Shown one piece after another: positions 1-7,700 of a stretch of DNA of 64,000 nt. Position numbers and translations under genes: made by a program. Source of the DNA: Pseudomonadota bacterium. GTDB lineage: Bacteria; Pseudomonadota; Gammaproteobacteria; Xanthomonadales; Rhodanobacteraceae. Under the pieces are notes generated by a model. That model was not told the origin of the DNA, ran no database searches, and worked only from the letters and a program-made list of their open reading frames with translations. Each line of letters opens with the position of its first letter. Within the stretch, counting starts at the first letter, position 1. The stretch spans positions 1-64,000 of the forward strand of contig JAJYPJ010000004.1 in assembly GCA_021795435.1 (NCBI GenBank). The letters are read 5' to 3'.

Positions 1-387
1 CGGCCATCGCTGGTGCAGGCCGGCGCCCGCCAGGCCCAGGCCGCTGAGGAAGCCGCGACAAAAATCCACGAGCGCCTTGGCCTGCACGGCGAGCGGCGCA
101 TCGCCAGCGGGCAACGGCGGCCTGTAGCGCGCCTCCGCGCGCAGCGATCGATCGGCGGCCGCCAGCGCCGCGCTGGCCTGGGCGCACAACCCCGGGTCCG
201 GGGCGCCATGGGCCGTCGCGAGCCATTCGTCCAGCAGCTGCGCGGCCTGATCCAGCGGGAGAACGCAGGCCAGTGCGCTGATGCCGCCGAGCAGCTCGCT
301 CGCCTCGGCGGCGTCCAGCGCTGCCTTGGGACCCTGGCCCTGGGCTGTGGGTACCCGCCCCCGGGCGGGCTGTCGATGGTCGGACAT
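1..387 (-). CDS. YgfB/YecA-family (UPF0149) protein, 5' part only
   Basis: This gene is absent from the ORF track because it runs off the left edge. Reading the minus strand from the ATG at 387 gives 129 open codons to base 1. The protein starts MSDHRQPARG, has an Ala/Leu-rich helical body (SELLGGISALACVLPLDQ) and reaches LVDFCRGFLSGLGLAGAG. The W/FC-x-GFLxGLGL signature is typical of the YgfB/UPF0149 family of small all-helical proteins. Family members lie next to zapA and upstream of pepP-ubiH in many gammaproteobacteria, and zapBA, 6S RNA and the cyclo-ligase indeed follow on the other strand here, beyond an intervening sensor gene. The C-terminal part is missing. The molecular role of the family is not something the sequence reveals. 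Confidence 0.75.
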   Translation of the reverse strand, partial: MSDHRQPARGRVPTAQGQGPKAALDAAEASELLGGISALACVLPLDQAAQLLDEWLATAHGAPDPGLCAQASAALAAADRSLRAEARYRPPLPAGDAPLAVQAKALVDFCRGFLSGLGLAGAGLHQRWP

Positions 388-484
388 GGCCGGAGCGTCG
401 TGGCGCACGGGTCGCGCGGTGCGGCCAGCCTAGCCGCTCGGGCGCGGATTGCCTACACTCGGTCGACTCGGGGGACGGACCGCG

Positions 485-3400
485 ATGCCAGCCTTATTCT
501 CGCGCGTGGTGCAATCGCTGGCTTTGCTGCTCGGTCTGGCGATGCTCGTGCCGGCACCCCGCGGCAACGCGCAGGCCTCGCTGCCGACGCGCCATCCCGT
601 CGACGTGGCGCATTACTACTTCAAGCACATCGGGATCCACGACGGCATCCAGCCGTCGAGCATGGCCAGCATTTACCAGGATAACCACGGATTCCTGTGG
701 ATCACCGCCATGCCCGGCGGGCTCTACCGTTACGACGGCCAGCGCGTCATCCCGTTCCCTGAAGTGGAGGGGCCTCACGGCCAAACGTTGGTTGCGATCG
801 GCGACGTGACGGGCGCCGGAAATGGACGACTTTGGCTTTCGATCGATGGGGCCCGCGGCCAGAATATCGGATCCGGACTGCGGCTGGTCGATTCCACCGG
901 CCACCTCCTGCCGGTGCCCGCAGGCATCCGGGCACCCGGCGAAGGCGCGAGCCTGCTGAGGGTGGCAGGCAATGGCCTGCTGATGGCGGGACCGGAAGGC
1001 ATCAGCCTCTGGCAAGGGGGGCCGGCACGATTGCGCGTGCTGTGGCGGGCACCGGCGGACGCCGACGGCACGCACGCGCTGGTGGCCTGTGGAAGCGGCA
1101 TCGCCTATGCCCTGGCCGCCGGATCCCTGTGGCGCGTGGATCTGCGCGCGCCCAGCGCAGCGGCCCTGGCGCTGCCGGGCGCAACTGCCCTCAGCACGGG
1201 ACAGGCGCTGCTTTGCACCCACGCGGGTCACCTGCTGGTCGGCACCAACAGGGGACTCTTCGAGCTGGGCCCCGCGGGATGGACGAAGCGCTGGCCGACC
1301 AGCTCCGTCGCCGGCGTGAACGCACTCGCCGAGGATGCCAGCGGCGCCGTGTGGATCGCAGCCGAAAGCGGTGGGCTCATTCGATTGGACCGCGCCGGAC
1401 AGGCCGAGACCTTGCCCGCGCGCCACGGCACCGCTGGCGACCTTCCGCCCGGCGTCGTCCGGCAACTGCTGGTCACGAGGAACAACACGCTCTGGGCGTT
1501 GATCGGCTGGGACGGCCTGCTCTACACGGATCCGATGGGCACGCGGTTCCAGTCCGTCAGCGTGCCCGATTCGCGAGATCCCGCCGACAATGCCAATTAT
1601 GTCCGGGCGCTCGCGCCCGCCGGCGGCAGCAAAGTATGGGTCGGCTCGCACGCCGGGCTGATGCGCTACGACCCCCGCACGCGCCTCTTGTCCGACTACA
1701 CCCCGCTGCTCCTGCCGACGCTCGCTGGAGCGCACGTGCGCCCGGCTGGGTCGGCCATGCCGGCGCCAGGCCAAGTCGCGGTGGAAGGGATTGTCCGCGA
1801 TCCAGGCACGGGCGTGCTGTGGCTGGCCACCGATGCCGCGCGGCTGCTGCGCTTCAATCCGGCGACGGGCCGAGCGCGCTTCGCCTACCGCGCCGACCCG
1901 GGCAACCCCGCGCCCGGGCAATGGCTTTTTACGGTCTGGCGCGCGCCTGACGGCACGTTGTGGATCGCCGGCGCAACGCGCGGGGCGGCGCGCTGGCGGC
2001 CAGGAATGAACGCCCCGCAGTGGATGCCGGCACCGCCCGGCATGCGCCGCTTTCCGCACGTGTTCGGCTTCGCCGCTGGCGCCCACGGGGGCGTGTGGAT
2101 GCCCGGGAACGGGGGTTTGATCCATTGGCGCCATGGACAGTTGCAACTCATCCGGCATCAACCTGGCCATCGCGACACCCTGGCCAGCGACTCGGCACTC
2201 AGTGTTGCGAGAACCGCCGACGGCTCGCTTTGGGTCGGTACGGTCGAGGGCGTCGATCGACTTGCCGGCAACACGGCGGGACCGCCACGCTTCGTCCATT
2301 ACGGGGTCCATCAGGGCCTTCCCGACAACATCATCTATTGCATGGTCGAGCAGCCGCGCGGGATGCTCTGGATCGGCACGAACCTGGGCGTCAGCGCGCT
2401 GGACATCGCCACCGGGCGCATCGTGCGCTATGGCGAGAGCGCGGGCATCCGGGGACTGGAGTCGAATGCGGGCACCTGCACGCGCCTGGACAATGGCGCC
2501 ATCGCCTTTGGCGGTCCCGAGGGTTTTGTCATTGGCGCGGCCACGCGCGAGCAGCCGCCCGTCCCGACCACCGTGCATCTCTCCGCGGTTCGCCTCGGCA
2601 ATGGCGGGCCTCGGCCCGCGCCACTGGACGGGCTGCTGGACGCCATGCAGGGCGAAACCGTCCGCATCAGTTTCAGCGGCCTGGACTTTTTGCACCCGGG
2701 TGCCACGCTGTACCGATACCGTTTGCGCGGCCTCGACAAGGCGTGGAGCAAAGTGTCCGCGTCCGACGAGGTGATGTACCGTGGCCTGGCTTCCGGCCAC
2801 TATGTATTCGAAGTCGCCAGCAGTTGGCCTGATGGACGGTTGGCCAGCCCTCCGGCCAACCTCGCCATCGTCATTGTTCCGCCCTGGTGGGACAGTCCGG
2901 CACTGCGGTCGATCTACGCGTTGCTGGTCGGCGGCGTGGTCCTCCTGCTCACGGGCATGGCCTGGGGGCGGCGTCGGAGCGAACGCACCTACCGGCGCGA
3001 GAGTGCGGCACGGGAGGAGCGCCTGAAATTGGCGCTGTGGGGTTCCGGCGATGCACTCTGGGAACTGGACCTGCAACGCGGACTGTTGCATCGAATGGGC
3101 AGCGAGAACCTGCTCGGCGGCCCCCGGGAAGATGTCATGACGCTGGACGACTGGCGCCGCTACGCGGTCCACCCGGACGACCTGCCCGCACTTGAAACGG
3201 CGCTTGGCGAGCATCTGTCCGGGAATACCCCGTACTACGAATCGGAACATCGCCTTCGCGCGGGTGACGGCCAGTGGATATGGGTCCGCGCGCGCGGCAA
3301 GGTCAGCGACATGGATGCCCATGGGCGGCCCCTGCGCGTGATCGGCACATCGCGCGACATCAGCGCCGAGCTGACGCGCGAACGCGAGCACTCGATTGCC

Positions 3401-5074
3401 GACCTGGTGGTCCGCTCGATGGGCGAGGCCGTGGCAGTCCACGATGCGCAGATGCGCTTCGTGGCCGTCAACCCGGCCTTTACCCGCATGACGGGGTATG
3501 CCGAGCACGAAATCATCGGCAGGTCAGCCGGGCTGCTCGACAGCCAGGATCAACCCGAGGCCAGCCAGCACGTCCGCGCCCAGCTCGATGCCAGCGGCCA
3601 CTTTCGGGGCGAGTTGTGGCAGCGCAAGCGCGATGGCGAACCGGTGTTGTGTCGCATCGAAATCAACGAGATCCGGGACAGCCACGGGGAGCGGACGCAT
3701 TTCGTGGCCGTACTCAGCGATGTGACGGCTCGCCGCCGGGCGGAGCAGGAACTGCACTATCTCGCCAACTATGACCCGCTCACGGGCTTGCCCAATCGGA
3801 CCCTGCTCACCGAGCGCCTGGGCGACGCGATCCTGCGCGCACGCCAGACCGGGCGCCTGGTCGCGACGCTGTTCGTGGACCTGGATCGCTTCAAGCATGT
3901 CAATGACGCGCATGGCCACAGCGTGGGCGACCGGGTGCTGCAAGCGGCGGCACGGCGCCTGCGCGCCGTCGTCCGCGACGATGACACCGTCGCGCGACTG
4001 GGCGGCGATGAATTCACGATCGTTCTGGAACGGGTGGCCCGGACCGCCGATGCGGAAGACGTCGCCCGCAAGATCCTGGAGATCTTCGGCGAGACGATGG
4101 ACCTCGGCGACGGTCGGGAGGCCCAGATCACGCCGTCGATCGGAATCGCCCTGTACCCGAACCACGGACAGGTGCCCACCGACCTACTCAAGTACGCGGA
4201 CATCGCCATGTATCGCGCCAAGGAACGGGGGCGCAACACTTACTCGGTCTATACGGAGGCGCTGGACGCCGAGGTGCGCCAGCGGGCCGATCTGATCGCC
4301 GCGTTGCAGCGAGCCCTCAAGCGCGAGGAAATGCATCTCGTCTACCAGCCCAAGCTGAGCCTTCTGGAGGACCGCATCACCGGCGTCGAGGCCCTGCTGC
4401 GCTGGCAAAGCGAAGAGTTTGGCGAAATTCCCCCCAGCCTGTTCATTCCCCTCGCCGAGGAGATCGGCCTGATCGGCGCGCTCGGCGAGTTCGTCATCGA
4501 GCGCGCATGCGGCGAACTGGCGGAATGGCGGGAATCGGGGCTGGACAACGTGACCATGGCGGTCAATGTCTCCGTGGCGCAACTAGGCCGCGGTGACTTC
4601 AGCAGCTACCTGTTCGAGACGCTCGAGCGCCACCGTCTGCCACCGCAGATTCTCGAGCTTGAACTCACCGAAAGCATGCTGATGCAGGACCCCGAACGAT
4701 CGCGGGCGATCCTCGAGACCATCAACAACGTCGGGGTGACGCTGGCCATCGATGACTTCGGCACGGGCTACTCCTCGCTTGCATACCTTCAGCGGCTGCC
4801 GCTGGACACACTGAAAATCGACCAGACGTTCGTGGCCAAGCTCACGCTGAGCCCCGATGACGAAACCATCCTTGGCACCATCGTCCTGATGGCCCATGCG
4901 TTGGGCCTGAACGTCGTGGCCGAGGGGGTCGAGTCGCAAGACCAGGTCGAATATCTGCGCGAAAAGGACTGCGACGAAATCCAGGGCTATCACTTCGCGC
5001 AACCCATGCCGGGACCCGATTGCTTCCGGTTCATTCACCAGCACCGCGCGCGGCGCAGCACCGCGCGCGCGTGA
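485..5074 (+). CDS. Periplasmic-propeller / PAS / GGDEF-EAL sensor protein
   Basis: This is a 1529-aa inner-membrane c-di-GMP protein. I start it at the ATG at 485, behind a GGGGGACGG-like ribosome site and directly before a signal peptide (SLALLLGLAMLVPAPRGNAQA); the track's TTG at 449 only adds 12 residues. Residues about 40-700 hold roughly ten two-component-regulator propeller repeats (HGFLWITA, GAVWIAAESGG, GSLWVGTVEGV, GMLWIGTNLGV). A Y_Y_Y-like domain (YRYRLRGLDKAW) and one membrane helix at about 808-828 follow. The cytoplasmic part has two PAS domains (about 846-960 and 973-1083), a GGDEF domain and an EAL domain. GGDEF (1173-1177) is intact and preceded by an RDDD inhibitory site at the right spacing. 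The EAL motif (1302-1304), DDFGTGYSSL and AEGVES are also intact. It could therefore both make and degrade c-di-GMP; the ligand of the propeller is unknown. Confidence 0.93.
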   Translation: MPALFSRVVQSLALLLGLAMLVPAPRGNAQASLPTRHPVDVAHYYFKHIGIHDGIQPSSMASIYQDNHGFLWITAMPGGLYRYDGQRVIPFPEVEGPHGQTLVAIGDVTGAGNGRLWLSIDGARGQNIGSGLRLVDSTGHLLPVPAGIRAPGEGASLLRVAGNGLLMAGPEGISLWQGGPARLRVLWRAPADADGTHALVACGSGIAYALAAGSLWRVDLRAPSAAALALPGATALSTGQALLCTHAGHLLVGTNRGLFELGPAGWTKRWPTSSVAGVNALAEDASGAVWIAAESGGLIRLDRAGQAETLPARHGTAGDLPPGVVRQLLVTRNNTLWALIGWDGLLYTDPMGTRFQSVSVPDSRDPADNANYVRALAPAGGSKVWVGSHAGLMRYDPRTRLLSDYTPLLLPTLAGAHVRPAGSAMPAPGQVAVEGIVRDPGTGVLWLATDAARLLRFNPATGRARFAYRADPGNPAPGQWLFTVWRAPDGTLWIAGATRGAARWRPGMNAPQWMPAPPGMRRFPHVFGFAAGAHGGVWMPGNGGLIHWRHGQLQLIRHQPGHRDTLASDSALSVARTADGSLWVGTVEGVDRLAGNTAGPPRFVHYGVHQGLPDNIIYCMVEQPRGMLWIGTNLGVSALDIATGRIVRYGESAGIRGLESNAGTCTRLDNGAIAFGGPEGFVIGAATREQPPVPTTVHLSAVRLGNGGPRPAPLDGLLDAMQGETVRISFSGLDFLHPGATLYRYRLRGLDKAWSKVSASDEVMYRGLASGHYVFEVASSWPDGRLASPPANLAIVIVPPWWDSPALRSIYALLVGGVVLLLTGMAWGRRRSERTYRRESAAREERLKLALWGSGDALWELDLQRGLLHRMGSENLLGGPREDVMTLDDWRRYAVHPDDLPALETALGEHLSGNTPYYESEHRLRAGDGQWIWVRARGKVSDMDAHGRPLRVIGTSRDISAELTREREHSIADLVVRSMGEAVAVHDAQMRFVAVNPAFTRMTGYAEHEIIGRSAGLLDSQDQPEASQHVRAQLDASGHFRGELWQRKRDGEPVLCRIEINEIRDSHGERTHFVAVLSDVTARRRAEQELHYLANYDPLTGLPNRTLLTERLGDAILRARQTGRLVATLFVDLDRFKHVNDAHGHSVGDRVLQAAARRLRAVVRDDDTVARLGGDEFTIVLERVARTADAEDVARKILEIFGETMDLGDGREAQITPSIGIALYPNHGQVPTDLLKYADIAMYRAKERGRNTYSVYTEALDAEVRQRADLIAALQRALKREEMHLVYQPKLSLLEDRITGVEALLRWQSEEFGEIPPSLFIPLAEEIGLIGALGEFVIERACGELAEWRESGLDNVTMAVNVSVAQLGRGDFSSYLFETLERHRLPPQILELELTESMLMQDPERSRAILETINNVGVTLAIDDFGTGYSSLAYLQRLPLDTLKIDQTFVAKLTLSPDDETILGTIVLMAHALGLNVVAEGVESQDQVEYLREKDCDEIQGYHFAQPMPGPDCFRFIHQHRARRSTARA

Positions 5075-5118
5075 TCTCCCGCTCTCCGATACCGATGTAC
5101 CTGTTAGAGTTGTGAGCC

Positions 5119-5352
5119 ATGTCTGCCGCCGACCCGATCCGCGCCGAGCTTGAGACCCTGCACGCGTTGGCTGAACGCGCACTGCAGCAGCAGCGTCGCC
5201 TTGCGGAAGAGAATCACAGCCTGCGGCATGCCCAGGAACAGCTGGCTGGCGAACGCGCCGAGCTGGTTGCGCGCAACGACATGGCGCGCACCCGGATCGA
5301 AGCCATGATCCAGCGGCTGCGCGCGCTCGAGCAGGCACCCCAAGGCAACTGA
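5119..5352 (+). CDS. ZapB-like coiled-coil protein (TIGR02449 type)
   Basis: A 77-aa protein that is almost entirely coiled coil: AERALQQQRRLAEENHSLRH, then QEQLAGERAELVARNDMART. Heptad-like Leu/Ala spacing and a high Glu/Gln/Arg content run from residue 8 to 72. It ends 3 bp before zapA and is surely co-transcribed with it. Small coiled-coil proteins in this position are annotated as a TIGR02449 family and resemble ZapB, which links ZapA-decorated FtsZ to the nucleoid terminus. The resemblance is in architecture and position rather than a specific motif, so a role as a ZapA partner in division is inference. Confidence 0.75.
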   Translation: MSAADPIRAELETLHALAERALQQQRRLAEENHSLRHAQEQLAGERAELVARNDMARTRIEAMIQRLRALEQAPQGN

Positions 5353-5355
5353 ACT

Positions 5356-5652
5356 ATGGCTGCAATCCCCGTCACCGTCCGACTTCTGGATCGCGAGTTC
5401 CTTGTCAGCTGCACCGAGGACGAGCGGGCCGGACTGACGGCCGCAGCCAACCTGCTCGACCAGAAGATGCGCGAGCTGCGCGGAACCACGCGTACGGTCG
5501 GGTTTGACCGCCTGGCAGTCCTCGCTGCGCTGAGCCTGACCCACGACCTCGTCCAACTGCGCGAGCGCCACGCCGAGCGGGAGCGGGAACTGGGCCACAG
5601 CCTCGGTCTGCTGCGGCGCAAACTGGAAGCGGTCCTGCCCGCGGAACGCTGA
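5356..5652 (+). CDS. zapA: Cell division protein ZapA
   Basis: A 98-aa protein with the ZapA layout: an N-terminal globular segment (PVTVRLLDREFLVSC, then EDERAGLTAAANLLDQKMRE) followed by a long C-terminal helix (LVQLRERHAERERELGHSLG). ZapA binds and bundles FtsZ filaments at the division site. The length matches the family's usual 100-110 residues. It follows the ZapB-like gene after 3 bp and is followed by 6S RNA and the cyclo-ligase, the same order zapA-ssrS-ygfA as in Escherichia coli, which strongly supports the call. Confidence 0.93.
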   Translation: MAAIPVTVRLLDREFLVSCTEDERAGLTAAANLLDQKMRELRGTTRTVGFDRLAVLAALSLTHDLVQLRERHAERERELGHSLGLLRRKLEAVLPAER

Positions 5653-5708
5653 GGCAACGCCGGCCCGCCCCATTGCCCGTGATGACTGGCGGTTTATCGC
5701 CGGCTTGG

Positions 5709-5714
5709 TAGAAT
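5709..5714 (+). promoter_or_regulatory. -10 element of the 6S RNA promoter
   Basis: TAGAAT matches the sigma-70 -10 consensus in 5 of 6 positions and lies 7 bases before the predicted 5' end of the 6S RNA closing stem. No good -35 hexamer at 16-18 bp spacing is visible, so only the -10 is claimed. Confidence 0.5.
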
Positions 5715-5721
5715 CCCGATC

Positions 5722-5912
5722 GTGTTCTCTGCGGTGCTCGACAGCACGCTCTCAGCATTTGCCTTGTTCCTATTGAACGACCCCGGGTCGGCGAAACGAT
5801 CGCCTGATGTGCATGTCCGCCTCGCGCGGAAAGCCTGGCGGGTGGTCTGAGCCCTCCCACCTGATCCTTGGGATCAAGGTCGTCTGGCGTGCACCGGCAC
5901 CGCGGAGAACGC
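5722..5912 (+). ncRNA. ssrS: 6S RNA
   Basis: The non-coding interval between zapA and the cyclo-ligase folds as 6S RNA. The 5' end GTTCTCTGCGGTGC pairs perfectly with the 3' end GCACCGCGGAGAAC, closing a roughly 190-nt stem. The 3' half contains CCTTGGGATCAAGG, the counterpart of the CCTTG...CAAGG hairpin of E. coli 6S RNA. The position between zapA and the ygfA homologue is conserved in gammaproteobacteria. 6S RNA mimics an open promoter and sequesters sigma-70 RNA polymerase in stationary phase. Ends are placed from the closing stem and could be off by several bases. Confidence 0.93.
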
Positions 5913-5915
5913 ACA

Positions 5916-6560
5916 TTGCCTGAAATCAATCCCGAACTTCGAGCGCACCGCCAACGCCTGCGCAGCGACATGCGGGCGCGCCGGGCCGCGCTGGCGGCCC
6001 ACGTCCGCATCGAGGCTGGCCATGGCGTCGCGATGCAACTGGCCGGGCTATCCGTCTTCGGCCACGCCCGTCGGCTTGCCGGTTACTTTGCGTGCAACGG
6101 CGAGTTGCCTTTGCACGAGGTTCCTGCCCTGTGTCGGACGCGCGGCATGGATTACTACCTGCCGGTGCTCGGGCGGGGCCGCATCATGCGGTTTGCCCGC
6201 TGGCAAACCGGCGAGGCCCTGGGCGGCAATCGCTACGGCATTCCCGAACCCCGGGTTCCTGAAGCCGACCTCCGCGCCGCCCGAACGCTGGACGTCGTCC
6301 TGGTGCCCGTAATCGCCTTCAGCAGGGACGGCACGCGACTGGGTACGGGCGGCGGCTTCTACGATGCGACGTTCGCATTCCTGCGCCGTCAACCCCGGCC
6401 GGGACGCCCCCGGCTTTGCGGCGTCGCCTATGCGGTGCAGGAAGTCGGGGGCGATCACCCCGGGCTCCAGGCCCAGGACTGGGACGTGCCTCTGGACTTC
6501 GTGCTGACAGAGCGCGAGACCATCGTCTGCGCGCAGGGGGAACCATGCAGCACTGGCTGA
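5916..6560 (+). CDS. ygfA: 5-formyltetrahydrofolate cyclo-ligase
   Basis: Converts 5-formyl-THF to 5,10-methenyl-THF with ATP. The 214-aa product carries the substrate/Mg-ATP signature GTRLGTGGGFYD near residue 150 and the basic N-terminal helix LRAHRQRLRSDMRARRAAL typical of the family. The track starts this frame at 5868, but that lies inside 6S RNA. A TTG at 5916, 4 bases beyond the closing stem, gives MPEINPELRAHRQ and fits the family length (about 180-215 aa). TTG is thus the probable start; a shorter start at the Met of SDMRARR cannot be excluded. It is probably co-transcribed with 6S RNA, as in E. coli, and overlaps the EVE gene by 16 bp. Confidence 0.88.
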   Translation: MPEINPELRAHRQRLRSDMRARRAALAAHVRIEAGHGVAMQLAGLSVFGHARRLAGYFACNGELPLHEVPALCRTRGMDYYLPVLGRGRIMRFARWQTGEALGGNRYGIPEPRVPEADLRAARTLDVVLVPVIAFSRDGTRLGTGGGFYDATFAFLRRQPRPGRPRLCGVAYAVQEVGGDHPGLQAQDWDVPLDFVLTERETIVCAQGEPCSTG

Positions 6561-7009
6561 TGAAATCCGAGCCGGCCGTCTTCTCGATCGACGATCTTGC
6601 CCGCAAGGGCGTTGAGCCATGGGATGGCGTTCGGAACTACCAGGCACGCAATTTCATGCGTGAGTCGATGCGGATTGGCGACGGCGTTCTCTTTTACCAC
6701 TCCAATTGCAAGGAGCCGGGCGTGGCCGGGATCGCGGAGGTCGCCAGCAAGGCCTATCCGGATCCCAGCCAATTCGACCGTTCCAGCAACCACTACGACG
6801 CCGGGAGCCCGCGCGCGGCACCGCGCTGGTGGCTCGTCGACGTGCGCTTCGTTCGCAAGCTCGCGCGCGTGGTCCCCCTGGCGGCCCTGCAGCGGGACGA
6901 GCGCCTGGGCGACTTTGCCCTCACCCGTCGCGGCAACCGCCTGTCGGTCCTTCCCGTAACCACCAGCCAATGGCGCATCATCCTGGCCCACGAGAGGCAA
7001 AACGCATGA
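6545..7009 (+). CDS. EVE domain-containing protein
   Basis: A 154-aa single-domain protein of the EVE (PUA-like) family. Diagnostic are the N-terminus HWLMKSEP, followed by [15 protein letters not shown] and [10 protein letters not shown], and a C-terminal [15 protein letters not shown] domains bind modified bases or RNA; the natural ligand of the stand-alone bacterial form is not settled. The ATG at 6545 is chosen because WLMKSEP is always at the very N-terminus; the track's upstream start is out of family length. It overlaps the cyclo-ligase end by 16 bp and the rpiA start by 4 bp (ATGA), so the three genes form one translationally coupled unit. Confidence 0.92.
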   Translation: MQHWLMKSEPAVFSIDDLARKGVEPWDGVRNYQARNFMRESMRIGDGVLFYHSNCKEPGVAGIAEVASKAYPDPSQFDRSSNHYDAGSPRAAPRWWLVDVRFVRKLARVVPLAALQRDERLGDFALTRRGNRLSVLPVTTSQWRIILAHERQNA

Positions 7010-7674
7010 ACGCCCCGAGCAATTCCGATGCAGGCAAGCGTGCAGCCGCGGAGGCTGCACTCGGCTATGTCGAGGAGGGCAGCGTCGTCGGGGTCGGAAC
7101 CGGCTCGACCGTCCGGTTCTTCATCGAGGGCCTCGCGCGCCAGCGCGCGCGCATCGCGGGCGCCGTGTCCAGTTCCGAGCAATCAAGCGCGCTGCTGCGT
7201 GCCGCCGGCATCCCCGTCCTCGACCTCAATGCCACCGGACCCATTCCACTGTACGTCGACGGTGCCGACGAATGCGATCCTTGGAAGCGCCTGATCAAGG
7301 GCGGTGGCGCGGCCTTGACTCGCGAGAAGATCCTCGCGGAGGCGGCGGAGCGCTTCGTCTGCATTGTCGATCCAACCAAGCTGGTCGACGTCCTGGGTCG
7401 ATTCCCCCTGCCCGTCGAAGTCATTCCGATGGCGCGGAGCCTGGTGGCACGTCAACTGGTCCTCCTGGGCGGACAACCGGTATGGCGCGACGGAACCGTC
7501 ACCGACAACGGCAACTGGATCCTCGACGTCCACAACCTCAGGATTACCGCTCCCCTCGACCTGGAGCGCGAAATCAACCAGATTCCCGGCGTGGTCACGG
7601 TGGGATTGTTCGCGCGCCGGCCCGCCGACATCGTGCTGGTCGGCGCGACCCCGTTGCAGGAACCGCCCCGCTGA
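7006..7674 (+). CDS. rpiA: Ribose-5-phosphate isomerase A
   Basis: Interconverts ribose-5-phosphate and ribulose-5-phosphate in the non-oxidative pentose phosphate pathway. The 222-aa length is standard. Motifs are the phosphate-binding [15 protein letters not shown] near the N-terminus, the catalytic DGADECDP and the following [15 protein letters not shown]. The start is the ATG at 7006 in an ATGA overlap with the EVE gene. Its 3' end converges on prc, leaving only 24 bp between the stop codons. Confidence 0.97.
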   Translation: MNAPSNSDAGKRAAAEAALGYVEEGSVVGVGTGSTVRFFIEGLARQRARIAGAVSSSEQSSALLRAAGIPVLDLNATGPIPLYVDGADECDPWKRLIKGGGAALTREKILAEAAERFVCIVDPTKLVDVLGRFPLPVEVIPMARSLVARQLVLLGGQPVWRDGTVTDNGNWILDVHNLRITAPLDLEREINQIPGVVTVGLFARRPADIVLVGATPLQEPPR

Positions 7675-7680
7675 AGTGGC

Positions 7681-7700
7681 GACGCCATCCCCCGGGCGTC
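7681..7700. terminator. Weak hairpin between convergent rpiA and prc
   Basis: GACGCC and GGCGTC form a 6-bp stem with an 8-base loop in the short gap between the convergent stop codons, overlapping the prc stop. There is no T-tract on either side, so it is at best a weak or factor-assisted terminator. Confidence 0.2.

Noticed and set aside
13-684. 223-aa plus-strand ORF at the left edge
   Set aside because: It lies across the YgfB-like gene on the other strand and the signal-peptide region of the sensor; composition is shadow-like.
494-3508. 1004-aa minus-strand ORF opposite the GGDEF/EAL gene
   Set aside because: It is antisense to a clearly real gene, is full of Arg/Gln/His as expected for a shadow in high-GC DNA, and has no recognisable domain.
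5801-5900. A small ORF in the 6S RNA region
   Set aside because: The end-to-end pairing and position identify the interval as 6S RNA; there is no coding signal.
5868-5915. Upstream ATG start for the cyclo-ligase
   Set aside because: It would place the start codon inside the 3' strand of the 6S RNA and adds 16 residues absent from the family.
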